This document shows, one piece after another, positions 25,979 through 35,118 of a stretch of 64,000 bases of DNA. The position numbers were made by a program, and so were the translations under genes. The notes beneath the pieces are model-generated. The model was not told the DNA's origin, did not search any database, and was given only the letters and a program-made list of their open reading frames with translations. The stretch's first letter is position 1. Each line of letters begins with the position of its first letter. Origin of the DNA: Methylomusa anaerophila (GTDB lineage Bacteria > Bacillota > Negativicutes > Sporomusales > Sporomusaceae); the NCBI RefSeq assembly GCF_003966895.1, contig NZ_AP018449.1, forward strand, positions 3,613,501-3,677,500, read 5' to 3'.

Positions 25979-26935
25979 CTATTGGGTTGGTTCGCGGGTT
26001 ACTTGGTGTGGCTCAATATCGGTTCGGAGGCCTTTAAAGGCAGGATGGCGTAAAGTACCATTGGGTGTCCATTCTGTAAACTCAAATTCGCCGACAAACA
26101 GGGGTGTTACGTATACTGCGTTTGGGACCCGCGGGTCGGTGGAAAAGGGGTTCATGTCTTGTTCGTGGGGCTTAAGCAGGCGGGACAATCTGTCAAGGGT
26201 GTTGCGGGTAAAGCCTGTTCCGGCTTTACCGGCGTAAATAAACCGGTTGGATTGGTCATAGTATCCTATTAGCAGTGCTCCGATTTGGCCGTGGCGATTT
26301 CCTTGACCGGGTACCCAACCGCCGATCACAAGTTCCTGGCGCCGCTGATTCTTGATTTTAATCCAAGCTCCCGTTCTTTTGCCGGGCTGATAAGGACTGT
26401 CAAGACGCTTGGCAATAATCCCTTCTAAACCAAGTTGTCTGCTGGCGGCAAGGATGGTATTGCCGTCGCCGGTTTTGTAGTCCGGAGTTTGCCAGGAAGG
26501 ACCGTTTAGCTCCAGTTCTGCCAGTAGTTTGCGTCGCTCCGTATACATTAAATCAAGGCAAGACCGGTTATTGAAGAGCAATATATCAAAAATGATGTAT
26601 TGTACAGGTATTTCCTGCATTTTAGCTTCAATTGCCTTAGCATCCGACAAGCCCATTCGGTGTTGGAGATCGGAAAAAGAAGGAAGCCCTTGGTTATTAT
26701 AGGCAATAATTTCGCCATCTAAAACAAGCTTTCGATTATTCATTGATATTCCCAACCTGTGAAGTTCCGGATATTGAGCAGTAATATCTTTATTGTTACG
26801 ACTCATGACAGTGGCCTGATTGTCTTTTATATAACATATCGCCCTTAGACCATCCCATTTAATCTCATACCCGTAGTCTGCCTGTTCTTCCGGCAGAGAA
26901 CCGGCTTTGGCCAGCATCGGTTTAAAGATCAGCAC
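25979..26935 (-). CDS. ATP-dependent DNA ligase (LigD ligase-domain type)
   Basis: A 318-residue ligase with nucleotidyltransferase motif I KWDG (adenylated Lys26), motif III (VQYIIFDILLFN), motif IV EGIIAKRL, motif V TGAWIKIK and an OB-fold C-terminus ending in the family's LRHPAFKGLR-type segment. It seals ends in NHEJ. It is the first gene of the minus-strand ligase-ku-pol cluster, separated from ku by 81 bp. Confidence 0.92.
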   Translation of the reverse strand: MLIFKPMLAKAGSLPEEQADYGYEIKWDGLRAICYIKDNQATVMSRNNKDITAQYPELHRLGISMNNRKLVLDGEIIAYNNQGLPSFSDLQHRMGLSDAKAIEAKMQEIPVQYIIFDILLFNNRSCLDLMYTERRKLLAELELNGPSWQTPDYKTGDGNTILAASRQLGLEGIIAKRLDSPYQPGKRTGAWIKIKNQRRQELVIGGWVPGQGNRHGQIGALLIGYYDQSNRFIYAGKAGTGFTRNTLDRLSRLLKPHEQDMNPFSTDPRVPNAVYVTPLFVGEFEFTEWTPNGTLRHPAFKGLRTDIEPHQVTREPTQ

Positions 26936-27109
26936 ATGTTTTCCTCATTCCTTAATTAAAAAGGTGATTCAGTAATAGTATCTTTGCGTGACCAGTGGTC
27001 TGCTATAGAATTAGGGTTTACAGACCACTTGGGAAATATGAGGGAAAAATAAAAACAGGCCCATGATTTGGCCTGAAAAAACTAAAACGTCATAAGACAA
27101 AGGAACCGG

Positions 27110-27211
27110 AACCACAGAGACACCGAGGACACAGAGGGACACAGAGGGACACAGAGAAAGGATAAGGAAGAGCGTTGAAAAACATAAATAATTAATCCCT
27201 CTGCGCCTCTG
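27110..27211. repeat. CACAGAGG-type dispersed repeat
   Basis: CCACAGAGACACCGAGGACACAG, then two copies of AGGGACACAG, and ~60 bp later the inverted counterpart TCCCTCTGCGCCTCTGCGGT. This is the sort of hyper-dispersed imperfect inverted repeat known from many bacterial genomes. It is non-coding and lies between the ligase and zinc-ribbon genes (26936-27267). Confidence 0.7.
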
Positions 27212-27267
27212 CGGTAAAACGTTCTTCCCTGTGGCGCCCAATATATTGGCATGGAGGTCTGCCTGGA

Positions 27268-27564
27268 TTACCTGTTTGCTTTGAAACAATCCCGGCAATA
27301 TACAGGTCTGCCGGTGGTAGGTTTAAAGGGAACCTGGGTGGTAATTCCGCAAGCACTGCAGGTTGTTTCGTACATTTCACGCTGCTGGTGCGGTACTGCG
27401 CTCACGCGGCCGCCACTTTGGCGCTTTCTGGCGGCGCGACATTCGGGGCAGCGGGACGGGGCATTTTGAAAACCTTTTTCGGCGAAAAAAGCTTGCTCGG
27501 ATGCGGTAAAAATAAAACTTGCCCCGCATTCCTTGCAAGATAATTCTTTGTCTTGATAGTCCAT
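27268..27564 (-). CDS. Zinc-ribbon protein with two ribbon modules
   Basis: A 98-residue protein with two zinc-binding modules: CKECGASFIFTASEQAFF...RCPECR (the 'probable zinc-ribbon' type with the FTxxEQxFFxxKGF signature) and CSACGITTQVPF...YCRDCF. The start MDYQDKELSC is favoured because GGAGG lies 10 nt before this ATG. The family is widespread in anaerobic Firmicutes; function is unknown, perhaps RNA or ribosome binding. Confidence 0.8.
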   Translation of the reverse strand: MDYQDKELSCKECGASFIFTASEQAFFAEKGFQNAPSRCPECRAARKRQSGGRVSAVPHQQREMYETTCSACGITTQVPFKPTTGRPVYCRDCFKANR

Positions 27565-27707
27565 TAATAACCAACCTCCTAGAAATAATTGACGCAAATC
27601 AATTGCCGGCCGGTTGGTTAGAGGATTTTAAGACTGCGAGCCATCCCAAAGCAATTATTTACCGTCATTTACTACACTATAACCCTGTCGCTGATTTATT
27701 GTCAAGA

Positions 27708-29576
27708 TTATCCAAGTAATTTTTCCAGTTGATCTAAAGCAGTTAAGAATTTACGTAATGTTAATTCAACCGGATATGGCTCTGCCATATTCACTCCCGC
27801 CTGCTGAAGAATATTGAGAGGATAATCTGCTCCGCCGCTTTTTAGGAAGTTCAAATATTTTGCCTGCGCGGAATCATCCTGGGCAAGCATTTTTTCCGCC
27901 AATGCAGTTGCTGCGGCATAGCCGGTTACATACTGATACACATAAAAATGCCAATAGAAATGAGGAATGCGCGCCCACTCAATTTTGATTTGGTCATCAA
28001 CCACTATGTTAGGACCGTAATATTTGGTGTTAAGATTGCGCCACAAGTCATCGAGGATGTCGGCGGTTAAGGTTTCTCCAGCCTCAACTTGTTGATAGAT
28101 GACTTTTTCGAATTCGGCGAACAAGGTTTGGCGGTAGACGGTTGCCCTGACCAGTTCCAGATACTGATTAATAAGATAAAGTTTTTTCTGCTTGTCGTCT
28201 ATGGTTTTAATCAGGTAATCATTGAGCAAGATCTCATTGGTAGTCGATGCAACCTCAGCGGTGAAGATAGTATATTGTGACGTTGCATAAGGTTGATTGG
28301 ACTGACTGTAATAGCTGTGTAGCGCGTGACCCATCTCATGCGCCAGGGTGCTGACGTCTTCCAGACGGTCATGATAGTTTAGAAGAACAAAAGGGTGGAC
28401 GCTGTAAACACCCCAACAGTAAGCGCCGGTCTGTTTGCCTTTGTTTTCATAAACGTCAATCCAGCCGGAAGCAAGCCCTTCATTAAGGATAGCGATATAT
28501 TCCGGACCAAGAGGAGCAAGGCCTTCTTTAACAAGTTTCAGGCCATCGGTATAAGAAACTTTGAATTTGACGTCCGGAACCAGCGGGGCGTACAGATCAT
28601 ACATATTTATTTCATCCAGACCGAGTGCTTTCTTTTTCAAAGATACGTAACGATGGAGCGGCTCCAGGTTCTGGTTAACTGTTTTGATTAAATTGTCATA
28701 TACTTCGATTGGGATATTGTCGCCATGCAAGGCCGACTCCAGGGTTGAATTATATTTTCTTGCTTTTGCATAGAAGAAGTTGGTTTTCACATTGGCGGAC
28801 AAGGTAGCGGCAAAAGTATTCCGGTAGTGATTGTATTCGCCTAATAAACCGGTGAATGCATCCTGCCGCACGCGGCGATCGGATGACATGATGAATTTGC
28901 GGTATCTGCCTTCACTGAGGCGGACAGGGTTATTTTCTTCGTCTTTGATCTCAGGAAAAACCATGTCCGCGTGAGCGAGCATATTAAAAATGTTTTCCGG
29001 CGCTTGGGTTACTTCCGACGAACGGGAAAGCAACTCTTCCTCGGCCGGAGATAAAACGTGCTTTTTCTGTCTGGCCAAATTATCGAAATAGAAGCTGTAT
29101 TCCGTCAGTCCTGTTTCATTTTTACGATAAAAGGATAAGACATCATCGGCAAGGGATAGGATTTCCGGTTCGATAAATGCCGTTGTTCCACCAAGTTCAG
29201 CCAGGAGACTTTCAATTTTTCCGACCATTCCCTGGTATTTGGGGTCAGCGGTATTTTCATCCCGCTGCAGCCGTGAATATGCATGTAGCTTGCTTGCTAT
29301 AATACTTAATTCGTCCCGTAGTTTTAAGCAAGCTAACAGCGTTCCGGCTGATTCGGATAAAGCGCCTTTATAGCCGGATATTTTTTCCAGAGATGCTTTA
29401 ACTTTATTCAAATCACTTTTCCAGGCTTCTTCATTGCTGTAAATATCTTCAATGCGCCATTGATACTTTTTAGGAATATCGGTACGGGCGGGCAGGTCGG
29501 CGCCGGATTGACTGCTGTCGGCGTTAGTTTTATGTTGTGGGCCGGTTTTGGCGGCGTGCAAGATTGTAGTTGTCAT
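27708..29576 (-). CDS. pepF: Oligoendopeptidase F
   Basis: A 622-residue M3B zinc metallopeptidase that cleaves short peptides in the cytoplasm. The zinc motif is HEMGH in STLAHEMGHALHSYYSQ (around residue 412), with the downstream Glu in FTAEVASTTNE. The N-terminal helical domain and ~600-residue length fit PepF. It is a single gene; GGAAGTG precedes the ATG. Confidence 0.93.
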   Translation of the reverse strand: MTTTILHAAKTGPQHKTNADSSQSGADLPARTDIPKKYQWRIEDIYSNEEAWKSDLNKVKASLEKISGYKGALSESAGTLLACLKLRDELSIIASKLHAYSRLQRDENTADPKYQGMVGKIESLLAELGGTTAFIEPEILSLADDVLSFYRKNETGLTEYSFYFDNLARQKKHVLSPAEEELLSRSSEVTQAPENIFNMLAHADMVFPEIKDEENNPVRLSEGRYRKFIMSSDRRVRQDAFTGLLGEYNHYRNTFAATLSANVKTNFFYAKARKYNSTLESALHGDNIPIEVYDNLIKTVNQNLEPLHRYVSLKKKALGLDEINMYDLYAPLVPDVKFKVSYTDGLKLVKEGLAPLGPEYIAILNEGLASGWIDVYENKGKQTGAYCWGVYSVHPFVLLNYHDRLEDVSTLAHEMGHALHSYYSQSNQPYATSQYTIFTAEVASTTNEILLNDYLIKTIDDKQKKLYLINQYLELVRATVYRQTLFAEFEKVIYQQVEAGETLTADILDDLWRNLNTKYYGPNIVVDDQIKIEWARIPHFYWHFYVYQYVTGYAAATALAEKMLAQDDSAQAKYLNFLKSGGADYPLNILQQAGVNMAEPYPVELTLRKFLTALDQLEKLLG

Positions 29577-29682
29577 GAGTGTAATAACACTTCCTTTTTT
29601 TAGATAATTTCGGTATACTTTAGTAATATATTAGCATGATTTGGTATAATTCCTGTATATTGTGCCCGCAAGTTGGAGTTTT

Positions 29683-30462
29683 CTATACTTTATAATACTT
29701 CATTATCCCCTCGCAAATGCTGTCGGCAGCGTTTTCCCGGCCGTCAGTGCTTGACAATAACATTTCTTCCACCGGGTTTGAGATGAATGCTACTTCAACC
29801 AATATTGCAGGCATATCGGTATAACGGAGTGTATAAAAGCTGGCAAACCGGGAGCCCCGGTCTTTTGTGCCGAGACGATTTCCTATACATTCCTGCACTA
29901 GTTTTGCCAACTGTACTGATTCCCGGTCTCCATAGTGAAATGTAGTTGTGCCGACAGCAGTTTTACTGGTAAAAGAATCGTTGTGGATGCTGATAAACAG
30001 ATCCGCTTCGGCATCGTTGGCAGCACTAACTCTGACCCGGAGTTCTTCGTCCGGGATTGCATCAGGATAAGCAACGTCTTTATCGCTGTCGCGGGTCATG
30101 ATAACAGTGGCGCCATTTTTCTCCAGCTTATCTCTGAGGAGAAGGGCAATCGCCAGGGTATGATCTTTTTCGGCAGTACCGGCAGGTCCTAGCGACCCGG
30201 GGTCGCTTCCCCCGTGTCCCGGATCAAGGCAAAATACTTTGTTGGCTAAACGGGCGCTTTCTTCAACCCGCTCTTCATTTGGTTTATCCACAGGCAGAGG
30301 CGGTACGCTGGAATCCTTGGAATTAATTAACACCAGCTCTCTGGTAGCGTCGTAACGAATTCCCCATTTAAGGTTTTTCGCAACATTTTTCAGAGTAATT
30401 AAAAGGTCACGGCTGACTCGGACATTACCCGGCAAATAATGCCCGTCTATTATGATTCGCAT
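29683..30462 (-). CDS. N-acetylmuramoyl-L-alanine amidase
   Basis: A 259-residue Amidase_3 enzyme cleaving the amide bond between MurNAc and L-Ala in peptidoglycan. An N-terminal ~45-residue copper-amine-oxidase-N-like stalk domain (MRIIIDGHYLPGNVRVSRDL) precedes the catalytic part with zinc ligands in LDPGHGGSDPGS, Glu in GTAEKDHTLA, and LFISIHNDSF; the catalytic Glu is in AILVEVAFISN. No signal peptide is evident, as in some spore-lysis or germination amidases. GGAAGGTGA precedes ATG 30462. Confidence 0.88.
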   Translation of the reverse strand: MRIIIDGHYLPGNVRVSRDLLITLKNVAKNLKWGIRYDATRELVLINSKDSSVPPLPVDKPNEERVEESARLANKVFCLDPGHGGSDPGSLGPAGTAEKDHTLAIALLLRDKLEKNGATVIMTRDSDKDVAYPDAIPDEELRVRVSAANDAEADLFISIHNDSFTSKTAVGTTTFHYGDRESVQLAKLVQECIGNRLGTKDRGSRFASFYTLRYTDMPAILVEVAFISNPVEEMLLSSTDGRENAADSICEGIMKYYKV

Positions 30463-30723
30463 AATAATCACCTTCCCTGAATGCATCAGCGATATAGTTT
30501 ACCTTGATTCATTTTATGCTGCAGTCAGGCGGGCGGTGAAAGAGTTGCAAACCTTCCCGGGCAGGATAATTTCAAAGCAGACGGGAATTAATAGATGAGA
30601 TAATAAGTTATTCCGGTTAATCAGAGGGTAAAACACGCAACCCTTAATTTAGGGAGGCTGGTCCAAAATGCGTGGATGCACCGTTGCATAGGGCCTTTTG
30701 TCGTGCCTGTAGAGGTGAATGAA

Positions 30724-32508
30724 TTGAAAATTCTACTAATAGCTTTAAACGCCCAATATATACATTCTTCTTTGGCGCTCCGTTCTTTGCGTTCTTATTG
30801 TGAGTCTGAGTCATTGAAGCAGGATAATGAATTTATGATTCGGGAGTATACCATCAATAATGATTTGCTTGCTATGCTGAGTGATATTTATCGGCTAAAA
30901 CCGGAGGTAATTGGGATAGCATGTTACATATGGAATATGAACTTAATTTTAAATCTGGCAAGTCTGATAAAAAAAGTTCTGCCCAATGGCAAAATTGTGT
31001 TAGGTGGACCGGAAGTTTCCTATGATCCCGATACTATCCTTGAAAAATATCCTGCCATCGATTATATTGTTATGGGTGAAGGGGAAGAGGCTTTTGCCGC
31101 TTTGCTTAAGGTACCGGCCGGATACAAAGAAGAACGTGTACCGGGGCTGTGTTACAGGCGAGGGGCGGATGTGGTTGCCAATGGCTTACCCAATATCATC
31201 CCCGACCTTAATAGTTTGCCTTTTCCTTATGTCACCACCGATATCTACGATTTAAAAGATAAAATTATTTATTATGAAAGTTCACGCGGTTGCCCGTTCT
31301 CTTGCCAATACTGTCTGTCCAGTATTACTCAAGGAGTACGTTTTTTGAGCCTGGAGCGGGTGTTTAACGACTTGGAGTTTTTTATCAGGCACGATGTAAA
31401 GCAAGTTAAATTTGTTGATCGGACTTTTAATGCCCGCAAGGATCACTATTTCCCCATACTGAAGTTTTTGGCAAATCAGAGTTGCCGTACCAACTTCCAT
31501 TTCGAGATTGCTGCCGATATGTGGGATAGGGAGGTGCTCAGTTTTTTGCAGACTGTTCCGCCGGGGCGATTCCAATTTGAGATTGGGATTCAGTCAACGA
31601 ACCAATCTACTTTGTGTGCCATTCAGCGTCAGAATAACTGGGAACGGATTGCAAACAATGTTCGCTGCCTTCACAAACACGGCAACATTCATCTTCATCT
31701 TGATTTGATTGTCGGCCTGCCTTATGAAGATATGAATAAATTTGCACGGTCATTTAATGATGTTTATAGTTTACAGCCCGATATGCTCCAGATTGGTTTC
31801 TTGAAGCTGCTTAAAGGATCAGGTATCCGACGGGAAGCGGCCAAGTATGGTTATGTATACATGGATTCGGCACCGTACGAGGTATTGGCCAATAATTGCC
31901 TAAGCTATGATGAAATTCGCAGACTTAAGATTATGGAAGAGGTGTTTAATCAAGTTTACAACAGCGGCAGATTTCGGTATAGTTTGCCTTGGATGATTCT
32001 AAAGCATACGGGAAGCGCTTTCAAATTCTATTACGACCTTGCGGCTTATTGGGAAGAACGCGGGTTGCACCTTGTGTCTCACGGGGTAAAATCACTATAT
32101 TTATACATGGCTCAATTTTTCGAAAAGGGTCATTTACAAGACATGAATCTATACCTGGAGTTCTTAAAGTTTGATGCCTTATTGGCGGATAAAGTTTTGG
32201 TCCGCCCGGAATTTCTACCTTGGAATCAATCTGCTCAGCATGAAAGCGACCCCTGGGAGAAAGAGAAAGCATCCTATTGGCGGGATGCTGACCGGGTCAG
32301 CCGCTATGTGAAAAATTACAGTTTCACAACATGGCGGGACATTAAGAAAAAGTATCATATTGAGGTCTTTAATTATGACATTCCTTCCTATATACAAGAA
32401 AGATTACCAGGGAGTACTACCGTACAACAAAAAGAAGTCGCTATCCTGTTTTCATACGCCGGCAACAGCCCGGCGTTTCAAACAATCAAGCCGGAAGATT
32501 TTTGGTGA
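30724..32508 (+). CDS. B12-binding radical SAM protein (DUF4080-type)
   Basis: A 594-residue protein: N-terminal cobalamin-binding-like Rossmann domain (MKILLIALNAQYIHSSLALR; VLGGPEVSYDP), radical SAM core with the cluster motif CPFSCQYC in YESSRGCPFSCQYCLSS, and a C-terminal DUF4080-type tail. The family is widespread in anaerobes; the reaction is unknown. TTG 30724 is chosen because GAGGTG lies 6 nt upstream and homology-like sequence begins here. A seven-codon frame with a good AGGGAGG site at 30668-30691 lies just upstream and may be a leader or chance. Confidence 0.88.
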   Translation: MKILLIALNAQYIHSSLALRSLRSYCESESLKQDNEFMIREYTINNDLLAMLSDIYRLKPEVIGIACYIWNMNLILNLASLIKKVLPNGKIVLGGPEVSYDPDTILEKYPAIDYIVMGEGEEAFAALLKVPAGYKEERVPGLCYRRGADVVANGLPNIIPDLNSLPFPYVTTDIYDLKDKIIYYESSRGCPFSCQYCLSSITQGVRFLSLERVFNDLEFFIRHDVKQVKFVDRTFNARKDHYFPILKFLANQSCRTNFHFEIAADMWDREVLSFLQTVPPGRFQFEIGIQSTNQSTLCAIQRQNNWERIANNVRCLHKHGNIHLHLDLIVGLPYEDMNKFARSFNDVYSLQPDMLQIGFLKLLKGSGIRREAAKYGYVYMDSAPYEVLANNCLSYDEIRRLKIMEEVFNQVYNSGRFRYSLPWMILKHTGSAFKFYYDLAAYWEERGLHLVSHGVKSLYLYMAQFFEKGHLQDMNLYLEFLKFDALLADKVLVRPEFLPWNQSAQHESDPWEKEKASYWRDADRVSRYVKNYSFTTWRDIKKKYHIEVFNYDIPSYIQERLPGSTTVQQKEVAILFSYAGNSPAFQTIKPEDFW

Positions 32509-32541
32509 TAAGAAGGTACCTGCTTATTTTACAAATGCCAC

Positions 32542-32770
32542 GAACTGCTTAGAAATCGCCAGATACCGTTGCATATGAAAAAAACTTATTGTAATGATAT
32601 TTGCTAATTACAGTTCTAACCATCATAGTCAGACCGTAGGCGCGACGGGGACCGGAACGGAGGCGTACTGGTGGTTCGCACAGACTACTTAGAAAAAGGC
32701 TAACTAGGCCAGAACGGTTGTAGTGAGGACCGCAGGAGCAACGACGCAGATGGCGGTTTATAAGCAGTTC
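32542..32770. mobile_element. ~230-bp inverted-repeat element
   Basis: Ends GAACTGCTTAGAAATCGCCAGAT and its imperfect complement ATGGCGGTTTATAAGCAGTTC enclose a non-coding, GC-rich centre (GACGGGGACCGGAACGGAGG). It fills the gap between the two radical SAM genes and looks like a non-autonomous repeat element. Confidence 0.55.
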
Positions 32771-32807
32771 CCAACTTAAAGTGAATAATCATGAAAGGAA
32801 TTGTTTC

Positions 32808-33755
32808 ATGAGGTATTACATGTATTCGGAATACCTAAAGCAGCGATACGGCGAAAAAGTATACAAGCTGCCCATAAGCTTGCCGGTAACCTGCCCCAAC
32901 CGGGATGGAACATGTGGTATCAACGGCTGTGTATTTTGCGGTCAGATTGGAGCCGGTTACGAGAACCTGCCTGCGTCCATGACAGTTGCAGCTCAGATAA
33001 AAGCGAATAAAGAACACATTGCCGCTAAGTACAAAGCAAGTAAATTTATTCCTTACTTCCAGAACTTCAGCAACACTTACCTTCCTGTTGATAAACTGGA
33101 AAACTATTTGTTGGCAGCCTGCCGGGAAGGAGCGGATATTGTTGGGATTGCACTGGCAACGCGGCCGGATTGTGTTCATGATCAATATCTTGATTTGCTT
33201 TCCCGTATAAAAGAAGAGTATGGAGTAGATATTGTCCTTGAGCTGGGTCTGCAAACTGTGAATTATCATACCCTTGTAAAAATCAACCGGGGACATACGC
33301 TGGCGGAGTTTATTGACGCCGTAGTGCGAGCCAAGCGGTATGGTATAGACATTTGTGCGCATTTAATCTTGAATTTGCCCTGGGACGATATGGCTGACGT
33401 TGCAGAAAACGCTAAGATCGTCTCGGCTCTCGGTATTGACCAAGTTAAGCTGCATGCCCTGTACATTGTTAAAGACACGGTTATGGCCGAATGGTATCAA
33501 CGGGGGACAATCGCCTTGATCAGTAAGGAAGAATACATCGAGCGGGTAGTGACCTTCCTGGAGCACTTACATCCCCGCATTACTGTCCAACGTTTAATCG
33601 GCAGGGCCCCCGAGCAAAACACCTTATTTACCAATTGGCAAACCGGTTGGTGGAAAATTCGGGACGCGATTGAACAGCGTTTGGAAGAATTAGATACATG
33701 GCAAGGCAAAAGATGTAACTATTTGAACGGTCGGGCGGTACAAAAGTTTATATAG
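32808..33755 (+). CDS. TIGR01212-type radical SAM protein
   Basis: A 315-residue radical SAM protein. The cluster motif is the spaced Cys set CPNRDGTCGINGCVFC near the N-terminus, typical of the TIGR01212 (YhcC-like) family; YFQNFSNTYLPVDKL and LELGLQTVN follow. The substrate is unknown; a role in tRNA modification has been suggested for relatives. AAAGGAA precedes ATG 32808; a second Met four codons later is possible. Confidence 0.9.
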   Translation: MRYYMYSEYLKQRYGEKVYKLPISLPVTCPNRDGTCGINGCVFCGQIGAGYENLPASMTVAAQIKANKEHIAAKYKASKFIPYFQNFSNTYLPVDKLENYLLAACREGADIVGIALATRPDCVHDQYLDLLSRIKEEYGVDIVLELGLQTVNYHTLVKINRGHTLAEFIDAVVRAKRYGIDICAHLILNLPWDDMADVAENAKIVSALGIDQVKLHALYIVKDTVMAEWYQRGTIALISKEEYIERVVTFLEHLHPRITVQRLIGRAPEQNTLFTNWQTGWWKIRDAIEQRLEELDTWQGKRCNYLNGRAVQKFI

Positions 33756-33808
33756 ATTGTACGCGTTTGCGCACCATTGTTGTCTTTCCCGCAGCTAAGA
33801 GCTGTCAG

Positions 33809-33835
33809 TCCCGCCGATAAAAAAGCCCGGCGGGA
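33809..33835. repeat. GC-rich hairpin, copy 1
   Basis: TCCCGCCG / CGGCGGGA arms with an A-rich loop. A near-identical hairpin lies at 51000-51028; in both places it sits on the 3' side of a coiled-coil gene or its remnant. Confidence 0.75.
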
Positions 33836-33845
33836 TGGACGGGAG

Positions 33846-33990
33846 CTACTTGACTGCTTTAAGTTGGTGAATGGCGGCTTCTTGCTGAAATAGGCGATTA
33901 TTGAGCACGTCAAATTTGGCGTTTAGCTCAGATACATCTTCTCAAGCTTGTCAAACTCGTAAGTTAGTAATGGCGGATTTTGCCACTTGG
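33846..33990 (-). pseudogene. Remnant of a coiled-coil gene plus its upstream palindrome
   Basis: On the minus strand, 33846-33929 encodes DVSELNAKFDVLNNRLFQQE... and ends ...LKAVK-stop, matching the family of the intact gene at 51136 (shared segment ELNAKFD/ELDAKFD). Upstream the frame is broken by stops. The bases at ~33945-33985 (TTGTCAAACTCGTAAGTTAGTAATGGCGGATTTTGCCA) match 51555-51591, the flank of the intact gene. So a gene-plus-palindrome unit has been copied and decayed here. Confidence 0.7.
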
Positions 33991-34122
33991 TTGAATGAAA
34001 GGGAAATAGTGTATACAATTCAAAGAAAACTTGCTTTTCTGTGTATTTTCATGACATATTTACAAAGGGAGAGTATGTTGTTAATATTATACTTGCAAGT
34101 CGTTTTTAAGGAGAGTGTAATA

Positions 34123-34284
34123 TTGACAATGGAAAAACTTCAGCTATTGGAGCGTATTCATAAGCTCGCTTCTATAGTGCATAGCGAAGATTTAAAGGAC
34201 TTTAACCTGACTGAAGAGAGCATCCAAGAAATTCGTAAAGCGCTGGATGCTTTAACTGAAAAGTATATAACCTGCTACTGCTGA
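34123..34284 (+). CDS. Small helical protein, 53 residues
   Basis: Starts at TTG 34123 (AAGGAG 9 nt upstream) or ATG 34129. The protein (MTMEKLQLLERIHKLASIVH...) is predicted all-helical, charged, and ends in CYC. A strong terminator follows at once. No family recognised; the ribosome site and terminator make it a likely real gene. Confidence 0.65.
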   Translation: MTMEKLQLLERIHKLASIVHSEDLKDFNLTEESIQEIRKALDALTEKYITCYC

Positions 34285-34312
34285 ACATCGTCTTAACGAT
34301 GTTTTTTTTTTA
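34284..34312 (+). terminator. Strong terminator after the small helical protein
   Basis: AACATCGT-CTTA-ACGATGTT followed by a run of T (34301-34312). Confidence 0.9.
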
Positions 34313-34461
34313 ATCCCTGGGTTTCGTTTCATTTGCTATTCATGCAATGAACGGTAGTTTTTTGATAATGGCAAAAAATAGGTATGGAAAATCTAGGTGG
34401 AATTTTGGTATTATAGTATTAAAATAGACCTTTTTAGGATATTAAGCAGGGAGAGAACAAA

Positions 34462-35118
34462 ATGGAGTGGGTTTTCTGGAAAAAGAAGCGACATTCGTTG
34501 GATGAACAACTTGGCGGCATTAATCAGCAGATTGCAGAAATGAAGGATGGATTGACTCGGCTGGAGGATATGAGTGAGGCTGGGGTGAGTCAGAGTGCCG
34601 ACTTCAACGCGCAGATAGCCAAACTAGCCAGACTGCAATACAAATCCGGGCAGGAAATACAGGCCGGATTGGCCGGTCTGCACCAGATGCTGGGACAAGT
34701 ACTGGAACGACAGGCTGAACTCGCTCTGGATACTGCTCAAGTTGACGTTTTAAACAAACAAAACGAACAGTTGCGGGCCGCGTTAATAGATCAGCTTGAT
34801 GAGTTGGATGCAGTTTGTGCCCGGCTGGATGCGGCAGCCGAGCATTCGTGGCAGACAGTGCTTAATCAGTGGCGATGTCGGATCAGCCGGGCTTTGGCAG
34901 AAGTTGGCATACTGGAAGTTGAAGTGGTTGGCAAGACCTTTGCCCCGGAGATCGCTGAATGCGTAGGGACGGTGATAAGACCTGCCGGTAGTCCAGAAAT
35001 TCCTTATGAGGTGGCGGAAGTTCTGCGGCGGGGTTTTATAACTCGGGATGGAGTTCTACTGCGTAAGGCGCAGGTGGTTACATACAGGGAGGATCACTAT
35101 GAGCAAAAAAATAGTTAG
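34462..35118 (+). CDS. GrpE-like nucleotide exchange factor
   Basis: A 218-residue protein: an N-terminal coiled coil (residues ~14-110), and a C-terminal beta domain like GrpE ([20 protein letters not shown] then [18 protein letters not shown]). GrpE proteins release ADP from DnaK. It overlaps the DnaK-like gene by 20 bp and starts a three-gene operon with DnaK- and DnaJ-like proteins. It diverges from housekeeping GrpE in its long N-terminal coiled coil, consistent with an accessory chaperone set. Confidence 0.82.
   Translation: MEWVFWKKKRHSLDEQLGGINQQIAEMKDGLTRLEDMSEAGVSQSADFNAQIAKLARLQYKSGQEIQAGLAGLHQMLGQVLERQAELALDTAQVDVLNKQNEQLRAALIDQLDELDAVCARLDAAAEHSWQTVLNQWRCRISRALAEVGILEVEVVGKTFAPEIAECVGTVIRPAGSPEIPYEVAEVLRRGFITRDGVLLRKAQVVTYREDHYEQKNS

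Noticed and set aside
27110..27211. CRISPR array
   Set aside because: The repeated AGGGACACAG units are directly adjacent and too few, with no spacers; it is a dispersed repeat.
30668..30691. Seven-codon leader peptide before the B12-radical SAM gene
   Set aside because: It has a good AGGGAGG site, but codon content gives no clue to attenuation and no hairpin follows; noted only.
33901..34284. Plus-strand frame of 127 codons
   Set aside because: It runs antisense through the coiled-coil remnant; only its last 53 codons have a ribosome site and look like a gene.
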